Notes: generated by a model from the sequence alone, not told the origin. Shown: positions 51,517 to 63,054, counted from the first letter of the stretch. The stretch: DNA of 64,000 bases from Stomorhina lunata (GCA_933228675.1 OW121743.1:79603995-79667994), one strand, 5' to 3'. Numbers and translations are program-made.

Positions 51517-52626
51517 GTTACACATACGTCCCTTGGGTCTAATATTCTTAGTGATATTTTGCTATTGGTTTTATAAAAATCGCTCCAATCTTCGCATTCA
51601 AACACCACCAGAATTGGAAAAGCACTTGCAAATGGTGCAGGAACGTGTTATCGAATTCAGACAAAACAAACCCACAATGTTTTGTGCCATAGCATCTGGT
51701 TGTCTGGGCGTCTTGGCGGTGGTGGGGCATTTTGTTTCGGGTTCTATTGTGGTATTGACAGGTTTAATTGTAGCTGCCATAATATCGACCAAATATAATT
51801 TTAAAATAATTAAAATTGAACCAAAAGGTGAGTTAATTTTTATAAAAAATCTAAAAAATTTCTTAAAAACTAATATGTTTTTTTCTTATCTTTAGATTTA
51901 GATTTTGCCTGGTCCGAAAAACTACAAAAGGAAATGGAATTAGATGATGAATTTATGCCCGAGGTGAATGAGACCAATATGTTTGTCCTAGAAAGGGCCA
52001 GTGATTTGGCATCTTTAACCTCTCCTACCGAAGAGGCCGACAATGAAGAGGAAAATAGTGATGAAGTTCCATCGGAGCTCTTGATACCAGATTCTATACC
52101 CGAAATAGATGAAAACTCAACAGATGACGAGCAAGATGATTTGCTGCCAGTGGTTCAGGCCTCCAAATCCGAATCACATATAAAAAACTCCAATCCCGCC
52201 AATGATTCTTTAGTTAGATACTCACAATCTGAAGATCTTATAGAATTTAAAAAGGGTCACTTTAAACGTGACTCATCTCTCTCAACCACATCTTCTTCGT
52301 CAGAAGAAAGCCTTTCAAAGGGCCTACACTTTCCCGACCTTTCAGCTGTTGATGGTCCTTCAAAGTCAAGGACTAAACCTATGAGCACAAGCCAACAGGA
52401 GACCAACGACTTGGTAGCCATGGCTGTCAAAAGCCAAACACAAGCTTTGCTGGCCAATAGTAGTAAATTATTACCAAGCCTTATGTCGGGTCTGGTCCAA
52501 GGTGTTTTGGGTGTGGCCAATCAAAGTAATCCTATACATGATCCCTCGCGCAGACGTATTGTCACCGCTTTAGATTCGTCAGATGAAAGTGATTTTGAAA
52601 TTTTAGAAGAGGAAGATTTTCAATAA
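51517..52626 (+). CDS. RETREG/FAM134-like ER-phagy receptor, coding exons 2-3
   Basis: Exon 2 is 51517-51827 (acceptor TTCCTTCCAG, donor GTGAGT), a 68-bp intron follows (51828-51895, ending TATCTTTAG), and exon 3 is 51896-52626 with stop TAA at 52624-52626. With exon 1 the predicted protein has 391 residues. Hydrophobic hairpin 1 spans about 29-64 and hairpin 2 about 98-136 (MFCAIASGCLGVLAVVGHFV onward), separated by a short amphipathic linker (EKHLQMVQERVIEFRQNKP). This is the reticulon-like layout of RETREG proteins, which bend ER membrane. The cytosolic tail is acidic and Ser-rich (STTSSSSEES) and ends ESDFEILEEEDFQ. The F382-E-I-L385 core fits an LC3/Atg8-interacting motif, as in mammalian FAM134 receptors (DDFELL). 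Family identity is from architecture and this motif; no alignment was run. Confidence 0.85.
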
Positions 52627-52883
52627 TCACTTTACGGTGTCTATCAAGGATACTAGAGGAAACATTTAGAATTTTAAAGCAAAACTCAATTTATTCAATT
52701 AACCATCATGAAAGTTATCTGTGACTTATTTTTTTTTATTAATTTTAAGTTTTTTGTTTTCGTTTAGTTTTTTATTATTACTTTTGTGTTTTTTGTTCGA
52801 TTGGAACGGGTCAAGGTTGTACCAAAAATCAGTTTAAAATATTAGAAGATTTCGAAATTCTTGGTTGCATAAGTGAAATTATG
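52627..52883 (+). other. Proximal 3' UTR of the RETREG-like gene
   Basis: 257 bp from the stop codon to the start of the 11-bp array. No AATAAA is visible here. Canonical AATAAA motifs appear only beyond the array (for example near 57188, 57370 and 57549). The transcript could therefore include the array, or use a variant signal before it. Confidence 0.5.
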
Positions 52884-55800
52884 TTCTAGTTCAGTTCTAG
52901 TTCAGTTCTAGTTCAGTTCTAGTTCAGTTCTAGTTCAGTTCTAGTTCAGTTCTAGTTCAGTTCTAGTTCAGTTCTAGTTCAGTTCTAGTTCAGTTCTAGT
53001 TCAGTTCTAGTTCAGTTCTAGTTCAGTTCTAGTTCAGTTCTAGTTCAGTTCTAGTTCAGTTCTAGTTCAGTTCTAGTTCAGTTCTAGTTCAGTTCTAGTT
53101 CAGTTCTAGTTCAGTTCTAGTTCAGTTCTAGTTCAGTTCTAGTTCAGTTCTAGTTCAGTTCTAGTTCAGTTCTAGTTCAGTTCTAGTTCAGTTCTAGTTC
53201 AGTTCTAGTTCAGTTCTAGTTCAGTTCTAGTTCAGTTCTAGTTCAGTTCTAGTTCAGTTCTAGTTCAGTTCTAGTTCAGTTCTAGTTCAGTTCTAGTTCA
53301 GTTCTAGTTCAGTTCTAGTTCAGTTCTAGTTCAGTTCTAGTTCAGTTCTAGTTCAGTTCTAGTTCAGTTCTAGTTCAGTTCTAGTTCAGTTCTAGTTCAG
53401 TTCTAGTTCAGTTCTAGTTCAGTTCTAGTTCAGTTCTAGTTCAGTTCTAGTTCAGTTCTAGTTCAGTTCTAGTTCAGTTCTAGTTCAGTTCTAGTTCAGT
53501 TCTAGTTCAGTTCTAGTTCAGTTCTAGTTCAGTTCTAGTTCAGTTCTAGTTCAGTTCTAGTTCAGTTCTAGTTCAGTTCTAGTTCAGTTCTAGTTCAGTT
53601 CTAGTTCAGTTCTAGTTCAGTTCTAGTTCAGTTCTAGTTCAGTTCTAGTTCAGTTCTAGTTCAGTTCTAGTTCAGTTCTAGTTCAGTTCTAGTTCAGTTC
53701 TAGTTCAGTTCTAGTTCAGTTCTAGTTCAGTTCTAGTTCAGTTCTAGTTCAGTTCTAGTTCAGTTCTAGTTCAGTTCTAGTTCAGTTCTAGTTCAGTTCT
53801 AGTTCAGTTCTAGTTCAGTTCTAGTTCAGTTCTAGTTCAGTTCTAGTTCAGTTCTAGTTCAGTTCTAGTTCAGTTCTAGTTCAGTTCTAGTTCAGTTCTA
53901 GTTCAGTTCTAGTTCAGTTCTAGTTCAGTTCTAGTTCAGTTCTAGTTCAGTTCTAGTTCAGTTCTAGTTCAGTTCTAGTTCAGTTCTAGTTCAGTTCTAG
54001 TTCAGTTCTAGTTCAGTTCTAGTTCAGTTCTAGTTCAGTTCTAGTTCAGTTCTAGTTCAGTTCTAGTTCAGTTCTAGTTCAGTTCTAGTTCAGTTCTAGT
54101 TCAGTTCTAGTTCAGTTCTAGTTCAGTTCTAGTTCAGTTCTAGTTCAGTTCTAGTTCAGTTCTAGTTCAGTTCTAGTTCAGTTCTAGTTCAGTTCTAGTT
54201 CAGTTCTAGTTCAGTTCTAGTTCAGTTCTAGTTCAGTTCTAGTTCAGTTCTAGTTCAGTTCTAGTTCAGTTCTAGTTCAGTTCTAGTTCAGTTCTAGTTC
54301 AGTTCTAGTTCAGTTCTAGTTCAGTTCTAGTTCAGTTCTAGTTCAGTTCTAGTTCAGTTCTAGTTCAGTTCTAGTTCAGTTCTAGTTCAGTTCTAGTTCA
54401 GTTCTAGTTCAGTTCTAGTTCAGTTCTAGTTCAGTTCTAGTTCAGTTCTAGTTCAGTTCTAGTTCAGTTCTAGTTCAGTTCTAGTTCAGTTCTAGTTCAG
54501 TTCTAGTTCAGTTCTAGTTCAGTTCTAGTTCAGTTCTAGTTCAGTTCTAGTTCAGTTCTAGTTCAGTTCTAGTTCAGTTCTAGTTCAGTTCTAGTTCAGT
54601 TCTAGTTCAGTTCTAGTTCAGTTCTAGTTCAGTTCTAGTTCAGTTCTAGTTCAGTTCTAGTTCAGTTCTAGTTCAGTTCTAGTTCAGTTCTAGTTCAGTT
54701 CTAGTTCAGTTCTAGTTCAGTTCTAGTTCAGTTCTAGTTCAGTTCTAGTTCAGTTCTAGTTCAGTTCTAGTTCAGTTCTAGTTCAGTTCTAGTTCAGTTC
54801 TAGTTCAGTTCTAGTTCAGTTCTAGTTCAGTTCTAGTTCAGTTCTAGTTCAGTTCTAGTTCAGTTCTAGTTCAGTTCTAGTTCAGTTCTAGTTCAGTTCT
54901 AGTTCAGTTCTAGTTCAGTTCTAGTTCAGTTCTAGTTCAGTTCTAGTTCAGTTCTAGTTCAGTTCTAGTTCAGTTCTAGTTCAGTTCTAGTTCAGTTCTA
55001 GTTCAGTTCTAGTTCAGTTCTAGTTCAGTTCTAGTTCAGTTCTAGTTCAGTTCTAGTTCAGTTCTAGTTCAGTTCTAGTTCAGTTCTAGTTCAGTTCTAG
55101 TTCAGTTCTAGTTCAGTTCTAGTTCAGTTCTAGTTCAGTTCTAGTTCAGTTCTAGTTCAGTTCTAGTTCAGTTCTAGTTCAGTTCTAGTTCAGTTCTAGT
55201 TCAGTTCTAGTTCAGTTCTAGTTCAGTTCTAGTTCAGTTCTAGTTCAGTTCTAGTTCAGTTCTAGTTCAGTTCTAGTTCAGTTCTAGTTCAGTTCTAGTT
55301 CAGTTCTAGTTCAGTTCTAGTTCAGTTCTAGTTCAGTTCTAGTTCAGTTCTAGTTCAGTTCTAGTTCAGTTCTAGTTCAGTTCTAGTTCAGTTCTAGTTC
55401 AGTTCTAGTTCAGTTCTAGTTCAGTTCTAGTTCAGTTCTAGTTCAGTTCTAGTTCAGTTCTAGTTCAGTTCTAGTTCAGTTCTAGTTCAGTTCTAGTTCA
55501 GTTCTAGTTCAGTTCTAGTTCAGTTCTAGTTCAGTTCTAGTTCAGTTCTAGTTCAGTTCTAGTTCAGTTCTAGTTCAGTTCTAGTTCAGTTCTAGTTCAG
55601 TTCTAGTTCAGTTCTAGTTCAGTTCTAGTTCAGTTCTAGTTCAGTTCTAGTTCAGTTCTAGTTCAGTTCTAGTTCAGTTCTAGTTCAGTTCTAGTTCAGT
55701 TCTAGTTCAGTTCTAGTTCAGTTCTAGTTCAGTTCTAGTTCAGTTCTAGTTCAGTTCTAGTTCAGTTCTAGTTCAGTTCTAGTTCAGTTCTAGTTCAGTT

Positions 55801-56463
55801 CTAGTTCAGTTCTAGTTCAGTTCTAGTTCAGTTCTAGTTCAGTTCTAGTTCAGTTCTAGTTCAGTTCTAGTTCAGTTCTAGTTCAGTTCTAGTTCAGTTC
55901 TAGTTCAGTTCTAGTTCAGTTCTAGTTCAGTTCTAGTTCAGTTCTAGTTCAGTTCTAGTTCAGTTCTAGTTCAGTTCTAGTTCAGTTCTAGTTCAGTTCT
56001 AGTTCAGTTCTAGTTCAGTTCTAGTTCAGTTCTAGTTCAGTTCTAGTTCAGTTCTAGTTCAGTTCTAGTTCAGTTCTAGTTCAGTTCTAGTTCAGTTCTA
56101 GTTCAGTTCTAGTTCAGTTCTAGTTCAGTTCTAGTTCAGTTCTAGTTCAGTTCTAGTTCAGTTCTAGTTCAGTTCTAGTTCAGTTCTAGTTCAGTTCTAG
56201 TTCAGTTCTAGTTCAGTTCTAGTTCAGTTCTAGTTCAGTTCTAGTTCAGTTCTAGTTCAGTTCTAGTTCAGTTCTAGTTCAGTTCTAGTTCAGTTCTAGT
56301 TCAGTTCTAGTTCAGTTCTAGTTCAGTTCTAGTTCAGTTCTAGTTCAGTTCTAGTTCAGTTCTAGTTCAGTTCTAGTTCAGTTCTAGTTCAGTTCTAGTT
56401 CAGTTCTAGTTCAGTTCTAGTTCAGTTCTAGTTCAGTTCTAGTTCAGTTCTAGTTCAGTTCTA
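52884..56463. repeat. Apparently perfect 11-bp satellite CAGTTCTAGTT, ~325 copies
   Basis: About 3.58 kb of uninterrupted CAGTTCTAGTT. I found no substitution reading down the lines; the phase advances exactly 5 bases per 60-base row throughout. Homogeneity this high implies recent expansion or efficient conversion, or possible assembly collapse or polishing. The array is non-coding (11 is not a multiple of 3, and CTAG supplies stops). Confidence 0.98.
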
Positions 56464-56765
56464 GATCAGTTCTAGTTCAGTTCTAGTTCAGTTCTAGTTC
56501 AATTCTAGTTCAATTCTAGATTCAGTTTTAGATTCAGTTCTAGATTCAGTTCTGGATCCAGTTCTAGATTTAGTTCTAGTTTCAGTTCTAGATTCAGTCT
56601 AAATTTAGTTCTACATTCAGTTCTACATTCAGTTCTAGATTCAGTTCTAGATTTAGTTCTAGATTCAACTCTAGATTCAGTTCTAGATTCATTTCTAGAT
56701 TCAGTTCTAGATTAAGTTCTAGATTCAGTTCTAGTTCAGTTCTAGATTTAATTCTTAATTCATCT
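56464..56765. repeat. Decayed edge of the 11-bp array with 12-bp units
   Basis: At the right end the unit becomes 12 bp, AGTTCTAGATTC, with many substitutions, giving a 74-codon Leu-Glu-Leu-Asn frame on the minus strand that is an artefact. The short array at 42806-43073 has the same polarity: clean on the left, AGTTCTAGATTC variants on the right. Confidence 0.9.
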
Positions 56766-57640
56766 TTAGATTCATTTCCGAATGTCTGGAAAATTTTTTT
56801 TAGAAAAATTAATTTCAATTGTGCAATTTAAAATTTTGGAATATTTTGTTTAAATATTCAACTAATATTTTAATATTATTGTATTATTTTAAATGATTAT
56901 AAGTTTTTAATTTTACAACATATTTTGCAGATGCTATATTATTTTTAGTTTTATTTTAATTTTTAGTTACTTTAGAAATATTCTTTTGTTATATATTTTA
57001 ATTTTTGCAATTTTAATTTACTTAAAATTCCTCTTCTCAAAACAAACCATTTTGGAAAAAAATCATAAATTCAAAAAAAAAACTCTAAAATTTTTACAAC
57101 AAACAACAAAAAAAAAATGTGATTATTTTTACTGCTTAATATTGTATAGAAATCTATTAGAAAAAGCTTAGGCTTTTTGTTTAAGTTAATAAATATTATT
57201 AATAACAAAAAAAGAAAAACTATATTTTTCATTCTTTTTTGCTAGTTTCAAAATAATTTAATAAATTTTATTTTTTATCAAATATTTTGCAAACTTAAGA
57301 AGTTTATCATTATTATTGTGTAAAATGTATTTATATTGTATATTTTTACTTAATAATTAAAAATAATTAAATAAAAAGAACACAAAGTAATTGATATAAA
57401 CAATCAGGAAGCCATTTAGTTTAACAGAAACAGATAGTATACTTAATTATTATTTAATAATGAAATTAAACTTATCTTGGTAATGATGATTATGTTTAGA
57501 AATTATTGAAAGAAAAGTATGATAAAGTGTAATGCAATGATATCGAAAAATAAAGTAAAAAAAAAAAACGATATATAAAAATATTAAAAAATTTAAATAT
57601 TTTTTATTATTTATAGGATTTTATGAAGTTGGCAAATCTG
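56766..57640. other. AT-rich region with candidate polyadenylation signals
   Basis: No gene recognised. AATAAA sequences occur near 57188, 57370 and 57549 on the + strand and could end a long RETREG-like transcript. A 61-codon frame at 56986-57171 is low-complexity. Confidence 0.4.
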
Positions 57641-57644
57641 CCAC

Positions 57645-57845
57645 AGTTGCATTATATGTATACATCGACGGCGTGTTATTGCTGTAGGCTTACCGCCGAT
57701 GAAGGATGGTAATTAATAATTTTAATAGAAATTTAAAACTACAGAAATTGATGTTACCTTGACCGGGAATCGAACCCAGGCTGAATATAATATGTTTTGC
57801 TTAATAGTCAACTTTCTAGCCAATTAACCAACTACCCCACCCTAA
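57645..57845 (-). mobile_element. tRNA-like sequence, probable second SINE family
   Basis: The minus strand carries an exact B box GGTTCGATTCC (complement of 57766-57776) with a 5-bp T stem (CTGGG/CCCGG) and, upstream, a D-arm-like TAGTTGGTTAATTGGCTAG. The predicted acceptor strands do not pair, so this is not a functional tRNA. About 110 bp of body follows towards 57645 (GCGGTAAGCCTACAGCAATA). It is unrelated to the 1218/10411/25079/32228 SINE family. Confidence 0.55.
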
Positions 57846-57996
57846 GAACAATTTTAACATCGTAAAAAATATGTGATATACCGGCACATCAGAAATTCAG
57901 TTCGGACTTGAAATCATTTCGTAGTTGAATTCCAATCAAATTGGTTTAAGATTCAAATGTTGAACAAACAAAAAAGACATGCGAATTCAAATTCAC

Positions 57997-58074
57997 TTTA
58001 AAAGTAGAAAGTGATTTCATTCCGAAAAGAATAGATAAATTCTTTTCGGAATGAAACCACTTTCTACTTTTAAA
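57997..58074. repeat. 36-bp-stem hairpin with 6-nt loop
   Basis: The left arm 57997-58032 and right arm 58039-58074 are reverse complements with a single mismatch (a G-U pair if transcribed). The loop is AGATAA. The arm core reads AAGTAGAAAGTGATTTCATT then CCGAAAAGAAT. Looser complementarity (GTTCGGACTT against GTTCGGAAGT) continues outside, so it may be the centre of a larger foldback element at about 57898-58125. Confidence 0.9.
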
Positions 58075-58284
58075 AAAAGCAAAATACGCGGTATTTATTC
58101 CACTTCCGAACGGAATTGAGTTTTGAGACATGTCTCATAAGCACGGGTCGGCGCTAAGAGAACAGAACAAAAAAATAGTAAGCAGAGTTGCCGTTTTTTA
58201 TACTTTTTACTAAAATAGGTATTTTTCAATGTGTATTTCTGATGTTTTAAAAAGAAAAAGTTCTCTACTCAATTTTTTTTAAAT

Positions 58285-59765
58285 ATTTTTTCAAACATTT
58301 TTCTATAGAAAATTTTTTTATCTAAAATTTTTCTACAGAAAAATTTTTTATCCAAAATTTTTCTATATTTTTTTATCAAAAATGTTTCTATAGAAAATAT
58401 TTTTATTAACAATTTTTTATCAAAAAGTTTTCTATAGAACATTTTTCAATCAAAAATTTTTCCATAGAAAATTTTTTTATCAAAAATTTTTCTATAGAAA
58501 TTTTTTTTATCAAAAATTTTTCTATAGAAAATTTTTTTATCAAAAATTTTTCTATAGAAAATTTTTTTATCAAAAATGTTTGTGTAGAAAATTTTTTTAT
58601 CAAAAATTTTTCTATGGAAAATTTTTTTATCAAAATTTTTTCTTTGGAAAATTTTTTATCAAAATTTTTCTATAGCAAATTTTTTTATTAAAAATTTTTC
58701 TATACAAAATTTTTCTATAGAAAATTTTTTTATCAAAAACTTTTCTGTAGAAAATTTTTTATCAAACATTTTTCTATAATTTTTTTTTTTATTGAAAATT
58801 TTTCTATAGAATATTCTTTTATCAAAAAATATTCTATAGAAAATTTACTTACAAAAATTTTTCTATAGAAAATTTTTTATCAAAAATGTTTCTATCTTTT
58901 TTTTATCAACATCTTTTCTAAAGAAAATTTTTTACTAAAAAATTTTTCTATATAAAACTGTTTTTTTATTAAAAATTTTTCTATAGAAATTTTTTTTCAT
59001 CAAAAATTTTTCTACATTTTTCTTTTATCAAAAATTTTTTATAGAAAAATTTCTTACAACAATTTTTCTATAGAAAATTTTTTTATCAAAAATCTTTCTA
59101 TAGAAAATTTTTTATCAAAAATTTTTCTATAGAAAATTTTTTCTTCAAAAATGTTTCTATAGAAATTTTTTTTTATCAAAAATTTTTCTATAGAATATTC
59201 TTTTATCAAAAATTTTTCTATAGAAATTTTTTCTGTCAAAAACTTTTCATAGAAAATTTTACTATAGAAAATTTTTTTTATCAAAAATTTTTCTATAGAA
59301 AATTTTTTTTATCAAGAATTTTTCTGTAGAAAATTTTTTTATAGATTTTTTTTTTTTATCAAAAATTTTTCTATAGAAAATTTTGTTATCAAAAATTTTT
59401 CATAAAAAAATTTTCTTTAGAAAAGTTTTTGATAAAAAAATTTTCTATAGAAAAATTTTTGATAAGAAAAAATTTCTATAGAAAAATTTTTGATAAAAAA
59501 ATTTTCTATAGAAACATTTTTGATAAAAAAATTTTAGGTAGAAAAATTTTTGATAAAAAAAATTTTGATAAGAAATTTTTTTTTATCAAAAATTTTGCTA
59601 TAGAAAATTTGTTTATCAAAAATTTTTCTATATAAAATTTTTGTATCAAAAATTTTTCTATATTTTTTTTTAGCAAAAAATTTTCTATATTTTTGTTATC
59701 AAAAATTTTCCTATATTTTCTTTATCAAAAATTTTCTATAAATTTTTTTTTATCAAAAAATGATT
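58285..59765. repeat. 30-bp minisatellite (array E) containing an inverted block
   Basis: It has the same unit as array C (TTTTTCTATAGAAAATTTTT then TTATCAAAAA). Between about 59405 and 59575 the unit runs in reverse orientation (TTTTTGATAAAAAAATTTTC then TATAGAAAAA), then reverts. Frames on both strands are by-products. Confidence 0.95.
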
Positions 59766-60188
59766 ATAAAAAAATGTGTATATAACAAAAGTTCGTGCTG
59801 TTTCAAATACATCAGGTTTACTTGATCAGTTTTTCCTCAAATTTCATTCACGTTCGCACTTTCATCAGTTTTCAATTCATTTTCCTTAAATTTCATACAA
59901 AATTTTCATAAAATTGACAGCACGGTCAGGTTTGTATCAATTTCAATTCTGTCGGCTTTTTCTAATACACACTTAAGACTTGATAATCCAAACCTGACTG
60001 GTGTGAGCAAAAAATTCTATACACATTTTTTTCTCCTAAAGTTTTCTATACATTTTTTTATTCTTATCAAAAATTGTATCTCAAGAAAATTTATGTTGAA
60101 ATATTTGTAAAATAATTTTTTGACTATATAATTTTTTTTAAATATTTTGAAAATTCTTTATAAATATATAACTTTTTTTTCTGGAACA
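59766..60188. other. Spacer without recognised gene
   Basis: AT-rich. It contains loosely repeated CAGGTTTACTTGATCAG / CAGGTTTGTATCAA motifs at 59805-59945 but no clear structure. Confidence 0.4.
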
Positions 60189-61483
60189 AGTCTAGATCAG
60201 GTGAACTGCACCGATTTTTTTGAATTTTTTTTTCTGAAAGGGACTTTAAATAGCTTTTGTTTGAAACCCTTTTTATGGGCAAGAAACTTTTGGTTTGGGA
60301 GATATAGTGGTTTAAAGTTCCGAAATATAAGTAGGTATATCTCTCTTAATGTAGGAGCGATGTATGCCATGTGAAAGTGCACCGAAATATCTTTCAGATA
60401 AGATAATTAGTTTTACCTTTTATTAACCCATTAAGGAACTATCAAGAAAAATATTAATTTTTAGCCTTAGTTTTTTAGGAAAAATGTTCATATCTCGAAA
60501 ACTGGTCGATATAACGTAAATGATATATGGATTTAAGTAGTCAACCTTTTAGGCTTTCATCTGATACTTATAGTTGGCTGTTAAGATAACAAAGATATTA
60601 AGGTTCAAAGTTGATTTTTTTTATCTTTCATTTTTAAAGTCTAGTTTAATTAATGCATTAAGGAACTATTAACAAAAATATTGAATTTTACTATTGGTTT
60701 TTGTAAAACAATGTCCATTTCTCAAAAACCCATCAATATGACATAATCAAATGAAGTACAAATTTAAGTATCTAACATATTAAGCTTTTATCTGATATCA
60801 ATAGTTACCGCATATCTTTTAAGATAACAAACATGTAAAGGTTTAAAGGAAAATATTTTTATCTTATTTGTTTAAAAATGTAGGAAGCGCCGCAGGCGAA
60901 ATTTTTATTTAACTTTATCCATTAATGTTAAAAAAAAAGAAAAATCTTAAAATTGAAAGTTCTTTATGGGCTATAAAAATGTTTAAAATCGATGCAGTTC
61001 AATTAAACTATACTTTAAAAATGAAAGATAAAAAAATCAACTTTAAACCCCAATATCTTTGTTATCTTAAAAGATATCAGCTAATTATTAGTATCAGAAT
61101 AAAGCTTAAAAGGTTGACTACTTATGTCTATACATCATTGGATTACGTTATATCGGTCAATTTTCGAGATATGGACATTTTCGCTAAAAAACCAAGGGTA
61201 AAATTTAAAATTTGTTGATTAGTTCCTTAATGGGTTAATGAAAGGTAAAAAAGGTTATATCGTTTTAAGATATTTTGGAGCACTTTCACATGACATATAT
61301 ATCGCAACTATCGGTTCAAAATTAAGAGTAATAAATCGATTTATACTTCGGAACTTTAAAGCACTGTATCTCCTAAACTAAAAGGTTCTTGCCAAAAATT
61401 TGTATACTAGTGTTCTTAAAATTAAAAGTTCTTTATGGGCTATAAAAATGTTTAAGATCGGTGCGGTTCACCTGAACTAGACT
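60189..61483. repeat. 1.3-kb long inverted repeat (arms ~480 bp)
   Basis: The left arm (60189-60660) and right arm (60990-61483) are reverse complements at roughly 75-85% by eye: outer AGTCTAGATCAGGTGAACTG against AGTCTAGTTCAGGTGAACCG, then CATGTGAAAGTGC, AACCCATTAAGGAACTA, CATATCTCGAAAA and AGTAGTCAACCTTTTA in matching order. The 330-bp loop carries a further direct copy of the inner half of the left arm (60655-60880). The right-arm end motif TTCTTTATGGGCTATAAAAA occurs at both 60958 and 61428. The 97-codon frame at 60925-61218 falls inside the repeat and is unsupported. Candidate foldback transposon or hairpin-RNA locus. Confidence 0.85.
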
Positions 61484-61803
61484 TAAGCCTTTTATCTTAA
61501 TTTGTTTAAATATTAAAACCATTATTTCAGTCAAACTTTTCAAATCTAATATTTGCTAACCTTAAATTTCAAAATTAACGGTTCTTTACAAAAAGCCACT
61601 GAATGCCATAAAAGTATACAACCCTGTAAAATGCAACATCTTTACAGTGCTGCCAAGTTTTCTTTCAGTGTTTACCTTTTGGTTTTGTCTTTTTTGACAT
61701 TTCTCTTCACATTCTAAACAGTTTCAAACAAACATAACACGTGCAAGTGGCAAAATTTAAACAAATTACAATTTTTAATAAAATTCCTTTAAATAAATTA
61801 AAA
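61484..61803 (+). promoter_or_regulatory. Upstream region and 5' UTR of Rtc1
   Basis: About 320 bp lie between the inverted repeat and the Rtc1 start. Pyrimidine-rich TTTCTTTCAGTG at about 61663 and CATTTCTCTTCACATTC at 61698 are possible initiator-type sites, but no clear TATA or DPE element can be asserted. The frame is open upstream to 61741 without an ATG. Confidence 0.35.
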
Positions 61804-63013
61804 ATGCCTCCAGTTTCCCAAGAAGGCAATTGTTTAGTCTATCGTGGCAGTAATTTCTTTAAACAACGTCTGATACTCTCTGTTTTAAGTGGGAAGCCGG
61901 TGAAAATTACACAAATTCGTTCAGAAGATGAAAAACAACCTGGTCTTAGAGAATTTGAAATTGGTTTAATACGTCTTCTGGACAAAATCACCAATGGCAC
62001 TAAAATTGAACTCAATCCAGCTGGCACTTCAGTAATGTTTTCACCAGGTCTCTTGCATGGTGGTCAATTGCATCATGATTGCAGTTTGCAAAGGAGTATT
62101 GGCTACTATTTGGATGTCTTAATTGCTCTGGGACCATTTTGCAAATTACCTTTAAATGTTACTCTTAGAGGAGTAACCAATGGCAAAGATTCTCCCTCGG
62201 TGGATCATATGAAGGGTGGCGCCTTGTCGGTACTCAAACGTTTTCTTGTGGTTGATGAAGGTTTGGAGCTGAAGGTAATAAAACGTGGTGTAGCTCCCTT
62301 AGGTGGCGGTGAAGTACTCTTCAAATGTCCCACACGCAAGACTCTTAGATCCATACAATTTATCCAGCAAGGTATGGTCAAACGTATAAGAGGCACAGTC
62401 TATGCCTGTAAAGTATCACCAGCCATGGCCAACCGTACGGTGGAAGCAGCCAAGGGTGTTATGTTGAAATTTTTACCCGATGTTTATATATACACTGACC
62501 AGAATCGTGGTAAAATGTCGGGCAATTCTCCGGGTTTTGGTATTTGCCTACATGCTGAGACCACCGATGATGTGGTATTTGCTGCTGAAGTTATTTCTCA
62601 TACCAAGGATGAGGGTAGAGATCCTTCAATACCCGAAGATATGGGTAAAGAAGCTGCCCTACGTCTTTTAGATGAAATTTATCGTGGTGGCTGTGTGGAT
62701 TCCACGTATCAATGGCTGGTGGCTTTGTTTATGACTTTGGGTCAGAAGAATGTTTCGAAATTTATGACTGGTATGTTAAATAGGCTTATTTTTTAATGTG
62801 TATTGTATAATAATTTGTAATTTTTATTTTCTAGGTGCTTTATCTTCCTATACCGTTCACTTTTTACAACACTTGCGTGATTTCTTTTCGATTACCTTTA
62901 AATTGGAAAATCCCGAGGTTGAGGATGATGAAGATGCTGTTGCTGGTGCCCAAAAAGTTTTATTGACATGTGTGGGCATTGGTTATACCAATATAAGTAA
63001 AAAGGTTATTTAA
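61804..63013 (+). CDS. Rtc1: RNA 3'-terminal phosphate cyclase-like protein (Rcl1 family)
   Basis: Exon 1 is 61804-62770, a 64-bp intron is 62771-62834 (GTATGT...TTTTCTAG), and exon 2 is 62835-63013. The first ATG (AAAATGCC context) gives MPPVSQEGNCLVYRGSNFFK and a predicted 381 aa, the usual family length. The RTC-family signature RGVAPLGGGEV is at residues 161-171, and the insert domain spans about 184-285. The exons join at a Gly codon (ACT-GGT-GCT). Rcl1 proteins are nucleolar, act in the small-subunit processome with the GTPase Bms1 and are needed for 18S rRNA maturation; they are cyclase relatives thought to lack cyclase activity. In ALSSYTVHF a Tyr appears where RtcA cyclases have the nucleotidylated His, as I recall it. 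AATAAA signals follow at 63055 and 63078. Confidence 0.95.
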
Positions 63014-63054
63014 TTTTTATTTTTTTTGTGTAAATTATTGTGTTGATTAGGGTT

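Noticed and set aside
57750..57845. Functional tRNA gene on the minus strand
   Set aside because: The B box and T stem are good, but the acceptor strands do not pair and no clean anticodon arm forms, so it is better explained as a SINE head or tRNA pseudogene.
60925..61218. 97-codon ORF as a gene
   Set aside because: It lies in the loop and right arm of the long inverted repeat, is Lys/Ile-rich and has no recognisable motif.
61741..61803. Extended N-terminus for the Rtc1 protein starting at 61741
   Set aside because: The first codon there is GTG, and the added residues do not resemble the family N-terminus; the ATG at 61804 gives the usual start and length.
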